From: Salinisphaera orenii subsp. halophila YIM 95161
Lineage (GTDB): Bacteria; Pseudomonadota; Gammaproteobacteria; Nevskiales; Salinisphaeraceae
Assembly (NCBI RefSeq): GCF_003732545.1
Contig: NZ_AYKF01000083.1
Location: 1 to 34,711 of the forward strand
Direction of reading: 5' to 3'
Length of the DNA: 34,711 nt
The position numbers were made by a program, and so were the translations under genes. The first letter of the stretch is position 1. The number at the start of each line of letters is the position of its first letter. This document shows positions 27,977-34,711 of this stretch, piece after piece. The notes below the pieces were generated by a model. The model searched no databases. It was not told the DNA's origin and saw nothing but the letters and a program-made list of their open reading frames with translations.

Positions 27977-28489
27977 ATGAAGGTACTGATGCGCCTGAGT
28001 ATCTGGCTCGAACGCGCGGCACTCGCGATCGCCGGTGTCGCGCTTCTGGCCATGATGATGGTGACCGTGATCGATGTGGCCCTGCGTTTTCTGTTCCAGC
28101 TGACCGACGGGACCAGCGGGTTGACGTTCATGGGCAGCGTCGAGCTCGTCAAGTACCTACTGCTGGCCGCGCTGTTGGGCGCCATGGCCGGCCACGTGGA
28201 AAAAAGCCAGGTGGTGGTGGAAGTGTTCACCAACAAGCTCGGCGATGCGATCAAGGCACGGATCGCCGGCCTCAATCTGCTCATCTTTGCCGCCGTCGGC
28301 GTGGTGCTCGTCTGGGGTATCCACGAAGCCGCGCGCTCGGCGGCCGAATTCGGCGAGGTGACCCAGGACTTGGCGATGCCCAAATTCGTGATCTATGAAA
28401 TGGCCGCGGTGCTGCTGGTGATCTTCACCGTGCGCAGCCTCATCCACGGCATTCGCGGTCTCGTGCAGGGAGTCGACGATGGCGCCTGA
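27977..28489 (+). CDS. dctQ: TRAP transporter small permease subunit
   Basis: This 170-residue inner-membrane protein has four hydrophobic spans, the DctQ form. Typical features are VTVIDVALRFLF in the first span and the GSVELVKYLLLAALLGAMAGHVEKSQVVVEVF segment linking spans two and three. It starts five bases after the dctP stop and overlaps the dctM start by 11 bases, so all three genes are one operon. It connects the binding protein to the large channel subunit. Confidence 0.9.
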   Translation: MKVLMRLSIWLERAALAIAGVALLAMMMVTVIDVALRFLFQLTDGTSGLTFMGSVELVKYLLLAALLGAMAGHVEKSQVVVEVFTNKLGDAIKARIAGLNLLIFAAVGVVLVWGIHEAARSAAEFGEVTQDLAMPKFVIYEMAAVLLVIFTVRSLIHGIRGLVQGVDDGA

Positions 28490-29766
28490 AACGATCGGCT
28501 TTGCCGGCATGGCAATCCTCCTGGTGCTGCTGGCGCTGCGCGTGCCGGTGGCGCTGTCGATGCTGCTGGTGGGCTTTTTCGGCTTCACCCAGGTGATCTC
28601 GTTCGATGCGGCGCTGGCGATGATCAAATCGGTGCCGCTGGAAGTGCTGACCAGCTACAGCTTCAGTGCCATTCCGATGTTTATCTTCATGGGGGTGCTG
28701 GCCTCGCATTCCGGTATGGCGGGCAGCCTGTTCGATGCCTCGCGCACGCTCTTCGGGGGGCTGGAAGGGCGGCATGGCGATCGCCGCGGTGAGTTCCTGC
28801 GGCGTGTTTTCGGCGATTTCGGGTTCGTCGCTGGCCACGGCCAGTACGATGAGCCGAGTGGCATTGCCGGAAATGGAACGCAACGGTTATGCGCCGTCGC
28901 TTGCCACCGGCGCGCTCGCCGCCGGCGGAACGCTCGGGATCATGATTCCGCCCTCGATCGCCTTGCTGCTCTACGCGATCATCACCGAACAATCGGTGGG
29001 CGAGATGTTCGCCGCCGGGCTGATTCCGGGCCTGATGGGGCTGCTATTCTACTGCATCACGGTTTATATCGTGGTCAAGCTGCGCCCGGACGTGGCATCG
29101 CCCTCGGCCTCGACATCTTTTGTCGACAAGCTCAAGTCGATAACTGGACTGCTGCCGTTCGGCGGCGTATTCGCGCTGATGGTGTTCGGTATCTACGGCG
29201 GGCTGTTCACGCCTACTGAAGGGGCGTCGATCGGCGCATTCGCAACCCTGGTCTATGCGCTCTACAAGGGTATGCGTACCCGCGGGCTCTGGCAGGCCTG
29301 TCAGGAAACGCTTTCATTGTCGGCGATCGTGTTCTTCATGATCGTCGGCGCCGAAACGCTCGGTTATTTCATATCGGCCTCGCGCCTGTCCTTTGCCGTG
29401 ACCGAGTATGTCGCCGGCTTGGGCCTATCCAATATGGGCGTGCTGTTGTGCATGCTCGCGCTGTTCTTCGTGCTGGGCTGTTTCATGGACGCGATCGCGA
29501 TGCTGCTGGTCACGGTGCCGGTGGTTTATCCGATCGTGACCAGCCTGGGCATCGATCCGGTCTGGTTCGGCATCGTGACCGTATTGACCGTCGAACTCGG
29601 CCTGATCACCCCGCCGGTCGGGATGAACGTATTCGTGATCAAGGCAACCGCGCCGCACGTCAGCCTCGGCGAGATTTATCGCGGCGTGACGCCGTTCATT
29701 ATTTCGGACCTGTTTCGGCTGGGGCTATTGGTCGCGTTCCCGGTACTCACCCAGTTACTGCTCTAG
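28479..29766 (+). pseudogene. dctM: TRAP transporter large permease subunit, frameshifted
   Basis: This DctM-type channel subunit reads as two frames. The first covers about 93 residues (MAPETIGFAGMAILLVLLALRVPVALSMLLVG... to SRTLFGG). The second continues with WKGGMAIAAVSSCGVFSAISGSSLATASTMSRVALPEM to LTQLLL. One extra G in the G6 run at 28755-28760 explains the break, since five Gs would give LFGGWKGGMA in a single frame. The rest, including LGIMIPPSIALLLYAI and LGLITPPVGMNVFVIKA, is intact. This could be a real inactivating or reversible slippage mutation, or an assembly error. If real, the importer is off. Confidence 0.85.
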
Positions 29767-29791
29767 CCAGAAGATAGAACGGAGAGGAAAC

Positions 29792-29808
29792 GGCCTAAGC
29801 CTTTTTTT
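29792..29808 (+). terminator. Weak terminator after dctM
   Basis: GGC-CTAA-GCC followed by seven Ts lies 26 bp after the dctM stop. The stem is only three pairs, so the call rests mainly on the T-run. Confidence 0.3.
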
Positions 29809-29866
29809 CGTGCTTATTATAAATAATAAATAATTGATTATAAAATAATTCCTAAGAAACTACTCC
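29809..29866 (+). promoter_or_regulatory. AT-rich promoter region of the porin gene
   Basis: Bases 29812-29852 are almost pure A/T (TTATTATAAATAATAAATAA and onward), in strong contrast to the GC-rich surroundings. TTGATT and TATAAA-like hexamers occur. The block precedes a very strong Shine-Dalgarno sequence (AAGGAGGAG, 29867-29875) and the porin ATG. It probably contains a strong promoter with UP-element-like sequence. Confidence 0.55.
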
Positions 29867-29880
29867 AAGGAGGAGATGCT

Positions 29881-31305
29881 ATGAGAGGATTGAATACCCG
29901 CTTGGCGCCGGCGGCGTGCCTGCTCGGGCTGGCCGCGATGGGCTGCCCGGCGCTATCGGCGCATGCCGGACCGAATATGGAACGTTCGCGCCCGCTTCGT
30001 CCGGGCCCGCCGCGTTATCTCGAGAACTACGATTTTCTGGCCGACTCGAGCAAACACAATGATTTCTTCGATCCGATTCGATATATCCCGGTATCGGACA
30101 GTTCCTGGCTGCAGTTCGGCGGCGGGTTTCGCTATCGCTACGAAGACCAGAATGACCCCGGCTTCGGTCTGTCGGGTGTGGACAACGACAGCTATTGGCA
30201 GCAGCGCATCCAGCTGCACGCCGACCTGCATCTGTTCGACGACGCGCTACGGGCTTTCGTGCAACTCGAAAATACCGAGTCGTGGGGCAAGGAAACCTTC
30301 TCGCCCTACGACGAAAGCAACAACGAAGTCCACCAGGCGTTTCTGGATTTCGGCACCGATACCTATTCGGGCGGCCGGCTGACCGCGCGCGTCGGCCGGC
30401 AGGAAATGGCCTACGGCGAGTTCGTCAACACGACCCCCCGCGCGGTGCCCAATGTACGCCTGGCATTTGACGGCGTACGGCTGATGTATGCCGACCCGAA
30501 CGGTTACAAGTTCAATGCCTTCGCAACGCGGCCCGTGGGTACGGTTCAGGAGGGGTCGTTCAACGATACCTCCAACGACAGCGGCGATTTCTATGGCCTG
30601 TATGCCACGCTGCCGCTTACCGAATCCATCGACGACGATGTCTATTACTATGGCTATCGGCGCGATGCGGCGGTATTCAACGGTGTGCCGCTCGAGGAGA
30701 ACCGCCAGACGGTCGGCAATCGCATCTACGGCGCGGTGAACAACGTCGATTTCACCCTGGACACGCTGTACCAGTTCGGCGACCGGGGTGATCAGGATAT
30801 CCAGGCCTGGGGTATGTCCAGCTCGACCGGTTATACCTTCAACGACGTGACCGGCAAACCGGGCGTGGCGCTGCGCTTCGATGCCGCCAGCGGCGACGAC
30901 AATCCCGACGACGGCGAGTCGAATACCTTCGATCCGCTGTTCCCGGCCAACGGCAAGTTCTATGGCAATGCGTCGCTGACCACGCTATCGAATCTGATCG
31001 CGGTCGGCCCGCAGTTCGCGTTTGCGCCCACCTCGAGCGTGACTGTGTCGCCGACCATCCTCGCGCTCTGGCGTGAAAGCGACGACGACGCCGCCTATGT
31101 GCCCGGCATGCGGCCGATCGCGGGAACGGCCGGCGTGCCGGGGAGTCGTCTGGGCACGTCCTATCAGATGTTCGTGCGCTGGGCGGCGACCGCCAATCTG
31201 ACGTTCGATCTCGAATATCTCTACTACGACGTGGGCGAAGTCATCCAGGACGTCGGCGGTGACGATACCCAGTACGCCTCGATTCGTGCGTCTTTTCTGT
31301 TCTAA
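29881..31305 (+). CDS. Outer-membrane porin, alginate-export (AlgE-like) family
   Basis: This 474-residue beta-barrel protein has a signal peptide ending near SAHA (residue 29). The barrel shows alternating strands such as WLQFGGGFRYRYEDQNDPGF (about residue 76) and LTARVGRQEMAYGEFV. The C-terminal strand ends in YASIRASFLF with terminal Phe, the outer-membrane insertion signal. This pattern is that of alginate-export-family porins, which carry organic acids and are often near aromatic catabolic genes. Following the dctPQM importer, it probably admits the same substrate through the outer membrane. A strong Shine-Dalgarno sequence suggests high expression. Confidence 0.85.
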   Translation: MRGLNTRLAPAACLLGLAAMGCPALSAHAGPNMERSRPLRPGPPRYLENYDFLADSSKHNDFFDPIRYIPVSDSSWLQFGGGFRYRYEDQNDPGFGLSGVDNDSYWQQRIQLHADLHLFDDALRAFVQLENTESWGKETFSPYDESNNEVHQAFLDFGTDTYSGGRLTARVGRQEMAYGEFVNTTPRAVPNVRLAFDGVRLMYADPNGYKFNAFATRPVGTVQEGSFNDTSNDSGDFYGLYATLPLTESIDDDVYYYGYRRDAAVFNGVPLEENRQTVGNRIYGAVNNVDFTLDTLYQFGDRGDQDIQAWGMSSSTGYTFNDVTGKPGVALRFDAASGDDNPDDGESNTFDPLFPANGKFYGNASLTTLSNLIAVGPQFAFAPTSSVTVSPTILALWRESDDDAAYVPGMRPIAGTAGVPGSRLGTSYQMFVRWAATANLTFDLEYLYYDVGEVIQDVGGDDTQYASIRASFLF

Positions 31306-31317
31306 ACGGCGCGGCAG

Positions 31318-31349
31318 AGCCGATGCCTGCACTTGCGCGGGCATCGGCT
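31318..31349 (+). terminator. Hairpin downstream of the porin gene
   Basis: A perfect 10-bp stem (AGCCGATGCC/GGCATCGGCT) with a 12-base loop begins 12 bases after the porin stop. No T-run follows, so it may be a factor-dependent terminator, an mRNA-stabilising hairpin or a partial attenuator before the next gene. Confidence 0.5.
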
Positions 31350-31427
31350 GGGCCTCAACTCATGAATAGCGTCCTCGTCAACGCACTGCGCGTCGCGAGT
31401 GAGCGCAGATCCAGAGAGGAATAAACA

Positions 31428-32345
31428 ATGAAAACGTTCCGCGTTCCGGCGCTTCGTAGGGCCGGTTTTGTAGTGTTGTTGTGTTTGAGCTTGCCGGTGG
31501 CCGCCCAGACGCAGGTAGTCATGCTGGGCACGGGCACGCCGGTGCCCGACGGCGATCGTGCCGGCCAGAGCTTTGCCGTAGTGCACGACGGCGAGGCCTA
31601 TGTGTTCGATCTTGGCGGAGGGGCGGTTCAGAACGCCATCCGGGCCTCCGAAGAGAAGGACATCAAGGCGCTGTACCCGACGAATATCGATCATGTGTTC
31701 TTTACCCATCTGCACAGCGATCACATGCTCGACTATCCGGAGATGCTCGGCACCTACTGGTGGCGTCGGGATGCGCATATCAACGTCTATGGCCCGCCGC
31801 CGGGCACCCAGCAGATGTCCGACGGCGTATACGAGATGATGGCGCCGGATCTGAAAGCGCGCTTCGCTGGCAACCAGCCGATCAAGGACAAGGAAGGCTA
31901 CAAGGCCAACGTCACCGAGATCACGAAAGATGGCACGGTGTTCGAGGACGACGGTATCCGTATCGACGCCTTCTCGGTGCCGCACGGTTCGCTGGCTCAT
32001 GCCTTCGGTTACAAGATCGTGACCGACGATCGCACGATCGTCATCTCGGGCGACACGGCTTATTCGCCGGTCGTCGCCGAACAGGCCAAGGGCGCCGATA
32101 TTCTCATTCACGAGGCTATTAGCCAGGAAGGACTGTCGGCGTTGCCGGAGTTCTGGCAGAACTATCATCACGATGCCCATACCGTGAGTACGGAGCTCGC
32201 GAAGATCGCCAACCAGGCCAAGCCGGGCAAGCTCGTGATCGTCCATAACTTGTTCTACGGCGCCGACGAGGATAGCACGCTGGAAGAAGTGCGCGCCGCC
32301 TACGATGGCGATGTGGTGCTCGCCGACGATCTGGACGTGTACTAG
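31428..32345 (+). CDS. Secreted metallo-beta-lactamase-fold hydrolase
   Basis: This 305-residue protein has an N-terminal signal peptide (MKTFRVPALRRAGFVVLLCLSLPVAAQ). It carries the zinc motif H94-x-H96-x-D98-H99 in FFTHLHSDHMLDYP, then VPHGSLAHAFGY and SGDTAYSP. The fold is the RNase Z/arylsulfatase-like branch, but export to the periplasm argues against tRNA processing. It may hydrolyse an ester, a sulfate or another secreted substrate. It lies 122 bp after the porin and on the same strand. GAGAGGA precedes the ATG by several bases. Specific substrate unknown. Confidence 0.82.
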   Translation: MKTFRVPALRRAGFVVLLCLSLPVAAQTQVVMLGTGTPVPDGDRAGQSFAVVHDGEAYVFDLGGGAVQNAIRASEEKDIKALYPTNIDHVFFTHLHSDHMLDYPEMLGTYWWRRDAHINVYGPPPGTQQMSDGVYEMMAPDLKARFAGNQPIKDKEGYKANVTEITKDGTVFEDDGIRIDAFSVPHGSLAHAFGYKIVTDDRTIVISGDTAYSPVVAEQAKGADILIHEAISQEGLSALPEFWQNYHHDAHTVSTELAKIANQAKPGKLVIVHNLFYGADEDSTLEEVRAAYDGDVVLADDLDVY

Positions 32346-32579
32346 CGCCCACTGTCATCTGCTAGGCAGCTTCGATGAAGCCGGGCTTGCAGGGTTGTTT
32401 CATCGCAGATTGACACCGGTTTGATGGGCCGGGACGTGTGCCGACCCGCGGCATGATTCGACGCTTGCGGTATGCTCATGGGCTTGGCGCCGGTCGGCCT
32501 CGACGACGTGGTTTTACGGCTCGGCACGGCGCGTTCCTGGGTATCGAGTCGATGAGCAAACCTCAGAACGCCAGTGCTA

Positions 32580-33414
32580 GGCCGTGTCGTCACGAAATTT
32601 TAAGCCATAAGCAGAGACACGCGATCTGAGCTTGGGCCAGGAACGACGAGAGTCGTTTGGCGTAGCGCGTCGCGAGGCCACGCCACCGTTTGAGTTGTTC
32701 GAATGCGTTTTCGACCAAGTGCCGGTGGCGATACAGTGCCGCATCCAAGGCGCGGGGGTTTTTGCGGTGTACGCGCGATGGCACCTGGACCTGCATGCCT
32801 TGCGCTCGCGCCTGGCTCACGATCGCATTGCTGTCGTACCCCTTGTCCGCGATCAAATGCTCGGCTTCGAAGTCACGGATCAGTTCATCAGCTTTTGCAC
32901 AATCCGCTCGGGCACCTTGCGTTGCAAGGATTCGGAGCGGCATACCATGCGCATCCACGGCCAGATGGAGCTTGGTGTTGAGCCCCCTTTTGTGCGGCCG
33001 ATGCCATCGTTGCCGCCGGGCGCGCCGGCGGCGCTCGCCTGCGCTTTGCAATGACTGGCATCAATCATCAGCCATTCGAAATCGGGCTCGTCAATCAGCA
33101 CCTCGAGCAAAGCTTCCCAGATCCCGCGATCACGCCAGCGGCAAAACCGTCGATGGGTGTTTTTCCAACCCCCATAGGCCGGTGGCAAATCGCGCCACGG
33201 CGCCCCGGTGCGCAGAATCCAAAGGACGGCATTGACGAACTGGCGATTGTCCTCGGCCACGCCGCCCCATTGGCCCGCGCGGCCAGGTAAGTGCGGCGCG
33301 ATCAAGGCCCATTGACGGTCCGTTAGATCGTGGCGATGTTGGGCATCCGACATGCTGTGTCGTCGATCAGAAGTATCAGTGCCCTATGACAACAGATCTC
33401 GTGACGACATGCCC
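32580..33414 (-). mobile_element. IS5-family insertion sequence, IS427-like, 835 bp
   Basis: Terminal inverted repeats begin GGCCGTGTCGTCACGA on the left and GGGCATGTCGTCACGA on the right (read inward), with further partial matches. TA flanks both ends (32578-32579 and 33415-33416), consistent with a TA target duplication. One transposase in two frames fills the element on the minus strand. It appears complete. The 234 bp between the previous gene and this element contain nothing certain. Confidence 0.88.
32590..33353 (-). CDS. IS5-family transposase made by -1 frameshift
   Basis: The first frame starts MSDAQHRHDLTDRQWALIAPHLPG and carries the N-terminal DDE part (WLMIDASHCKAQ). The second frame gives GLNTKLHLAVDAHGMPLRI, LIADKGYDSNAIV and the terminal NAFEQLKRWRGLATRYAK with the catalytic Glu. 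The frames meet at A AAA GGG GG on the minus strand (about 32983-32990), where a -1 slip joins GRTK to RGLNTK. This is the usual arrangement for IS427-type elements, so the gene is probably functional. The combined product would be about 250 residues. Confidence 0.85.
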
Positions 33415-33475
33415 TAGAACTTATCCGCAAATAAATTATACTGTTTGATACAGGTAAAAATGTATTGAGGCAGCT

Positions 33476-34056
33476 ATGAGTCAGTCCCGGGTTGAATCCT
33501 GGGAAGTGTCGGATGCTTTCTGGGAACGTGTGGCGCCGCTTATTCCGCCGCGTGAGCCACGCCAAGGCAATCCGCAAAGCGCGTATCGGCGTAAAGCGGG
33601 GGGGCGGCCGAAAACCTAAAGAGCCGCGTATTGTTTTCGAAGCGATCGTGTATGTATTGCGCACGGGCTGCCAATGGAAAGCTCTGCCGTTTGAGCGTTT
33701 CGGCAGCGCGAGCGCCATCCAAAAGCGATTCCTGGAATGGGAGCGCCGCGGTTTCTTTGTCGCCCTTTGGCAAGCGGGCTTGGCTGAATATGACGATATG
33801 GAAGGGATCGCCTGGCGATGGCAAAGCATGGACGGCGCGATGATGAAAGCTCCCATGGCGCAGGAAACGGTCGGACCCAATCCCACCGATCAGGGGAAAA
33901 AATGGCAGCAAACGTCATCTGCTGGTCGACGCGCGTGGGGTCCCGTTGTCACTCGTCGTGACCGGCGCGAATCGGCATGATGTTTCGCAGCTGGCTGATG
34001 TGCTGAACGCGATACAAGTTCACCGCCCTAATCCACCTCAGCGACGACATAAGCAC
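33476..34056 (+). pseudogene. Second IS5-family transposase, frameshifted and truncated
   Basis: This is a different IS5 subtype from its neighbour. The reading starts MSQSRVESWEVSDAFWERVAPLIPPREPRQGNPQSAYRRK. It breaks at a G7 run (about 33599-33605) and continues one base later with GGGRKPKEPRIVFEAIVYVLRTGCQWKALPFERFG. A second break at GGGGAAAAAA (33894-33903) leads to GKNGSKRHLLVDARGVPLSLVVTGANRHDVSQLADVLNAI. Both breaks need one base removed. Homology stops after QRRHKH at about 34056, where the next element begins. The left end (about 33417 onward, GAACTTATCCGCAAATAAA) directly abuts the first IS. Confidence 0.8.
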
Positions 34057-34144
34057 TCTCTTGATTAGGCCCGAAACTCAGCCGGGTCACGGAATGACCC
34101 AGTCGCGCCGGATAATCAGACCATGACAGCACAGGAGACATGTC

Positions 34145-34711
34145 ATGGCGATCAATCGGGTTCAAATGCAACCGGGCTTGTCGATGCGCGAGTTCATGCA
34201 ACGGCATGGCACCGAAGCGCAGTGCGAGGCGGCGCTGGCGGCGGCGCGCTGGCCGAGCGGCTTTCGTTGTCCGGCCTGTCATTGTCGGCGGCATACGACA
34301 TTCGAGCGCGTCGGCCGCACCCACTGGCAGTGCCAGCGATGCCGGCACCAGACCACGGTGACCGCCGGCACGATTTTCGCCTCGACCAAACTGCCACTGA
34401 CGACCTGGTTTCTGGCCATGCATCTGATGACCCAGGCCAAGAACAACGTCTCGGCTCTGGAGCTGCGGCGCCAGCTCGGCGTGAGCTACCGGTCCGCGTG
34501 GCGCATCAAGCAGAAACTGCTGCAGGTCATGGTCGAGCGTGAATCGCGCCGCCAATTATCCGGGCGCGTCGAGATCGACGACGCCTATCTCGGCGGTGAG
34601 CGTGCCGACAAACCCGGCCAGCGCGGCCGCGGTTCACCCCACAAGATCCCGTTTGTCATCGCCGTATCGACCACGGCGGATCGCAAACCCCATCAGGTGG
34701 TCCTCCGGTGT
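34145..34711 (+). CDS. IS1595-family transposase, N-terminal part (cut by window edge)
   Basis: The reading is open from ATG 34145 to the last base, 189 codons. An N-terminal zinc-ribbon has CPACHCRRH and CQRCRHQTTVTAGTIF, as in IS1595/ISXO2-like transposases. A following segment resembles the family's helical region (TTWFLAMHLMTQAKNNVSALELRRQLGVSYRSAWRIKQKL). The first catalytic Asp region is VEIDDAYLGGER near residue 142. The rest of the DDE domain lies outside. Upstream, 34057-34144 would contain the left end; GGGTCA-CGGAA-TGACCC (34085-34101) is a short inverted repeat there. Confidence 0.88.
   Translation, partial: MAINRVQMQPGLSMREFMQRHGTEAQCEAALAAARWPSGFRCPACHCRRHTTFERVGRTHWQCQRCRHQTTVTAGTIFASTKLPLTTWFLAMHLMTQAKNNVSALELRRQLGVSYRSAWRIKQKLLQVMVERESRRQLSGRVEIDDAYLGGERADKPGQRGRGSPHKIPFVIAVSTTADRKPHQVVLRC

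Noticed and set aside
32580-33414. A composite transposon with matching insertion sequences at both ends of the island
   Set aside because: The left-edge transposase is IS630-type and the right-edge elements are IS5- and IS1595-type, so matching ends are not present in this window.

Overview
The window is GC-rich, densely packed DNA from a Gram-negative bacterium, probably a marine or halophilic gammaproteobacterium. The evidence is two TRAP-type importers, an outer-membrane porin, and pca genes with a PcaQ-type LysR regulator. A Salinisphaera-like host is a guess, not a demonstration. No tRNA, rRNA or CRISPR array was found.

Layout. The left edge (1-349) is the 3' end of an IS630-type transposase. 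From 434 to 8332 lies a terephthalate (TPA) module. An IclR regulator is divergent from one operon that encodes a two-subunit Rieske dioxygenase (tphA2A3), a PdxA-like dihydrodiol dehydrogenase (tphB), a ferredoxin-type reductase (tphA1), a TAXI solute-binding protein and a fused 4TM/12TM TRAP permease. The operon ends in a clear intrinsic terminator. Two tandem perfect palindromes sit in the tphR-tphA2 promoter gap. An approximately 0.86-kb stretch without an intact gene (8333-9191) carries a decayed IS481-type transposase and separates the TPA module from the next one.

From 9192 to 19700 all genes are on the minus strand. In order of transcription they are an IclR regulator, pcaB, pcaI, pcaJ, pcaF, a pcaD-pcaC fusion, pcaQ, pcaH, pcaG and pobA. 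TPA enters the protocatechuate pool through tphA/tphB and 4-hydroxybenzoate enters through pobA. PcaHG, PcaB, PcaC/D, PcaIJ and PcaF then take protocatechuate to succinyl-CoA and acetyl-CoA, so the route from TPA to central metabolism is complete within about 18 kb. A 272-bp TA-flanked palindromic element sits between pcaH and pcaG, and a PcaQ-box-like palindrome overlaps the 3' end of pcaQ upstream of pcaH.

From 19987 to 32345 is a second set of aromatic genes: an aromatic aldehyde dehydrogenase, a TauE/SafE exporter, a broken AAHS-type MFS transporter, a benzoylformate decarboxylase with a divergent LysR regulator, a DctPQM TRAP importer whose dctM is frameshifted, an alginate-export-type porin and a secreted metallo-beta-lactamase-fold protein. 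Decarboxylase plus aldehyde dehydrogenase would turn an aryl-glyoxylate into an aryl-carboxylate. If the substrate carries a 4-hydroxyl group, PobA links this branch to the pca pathway.

The right end (32580-34711) is a nest of insertion sequences: a complete 835-bp IS5/IS427-type element, a truncated and frameshifted second IS5-type element, and the 5' part of an IS1595-type element that runs off the window. The catabolic block is therefore bracketed by mobile DNA and looks like an assembled catabolic island.
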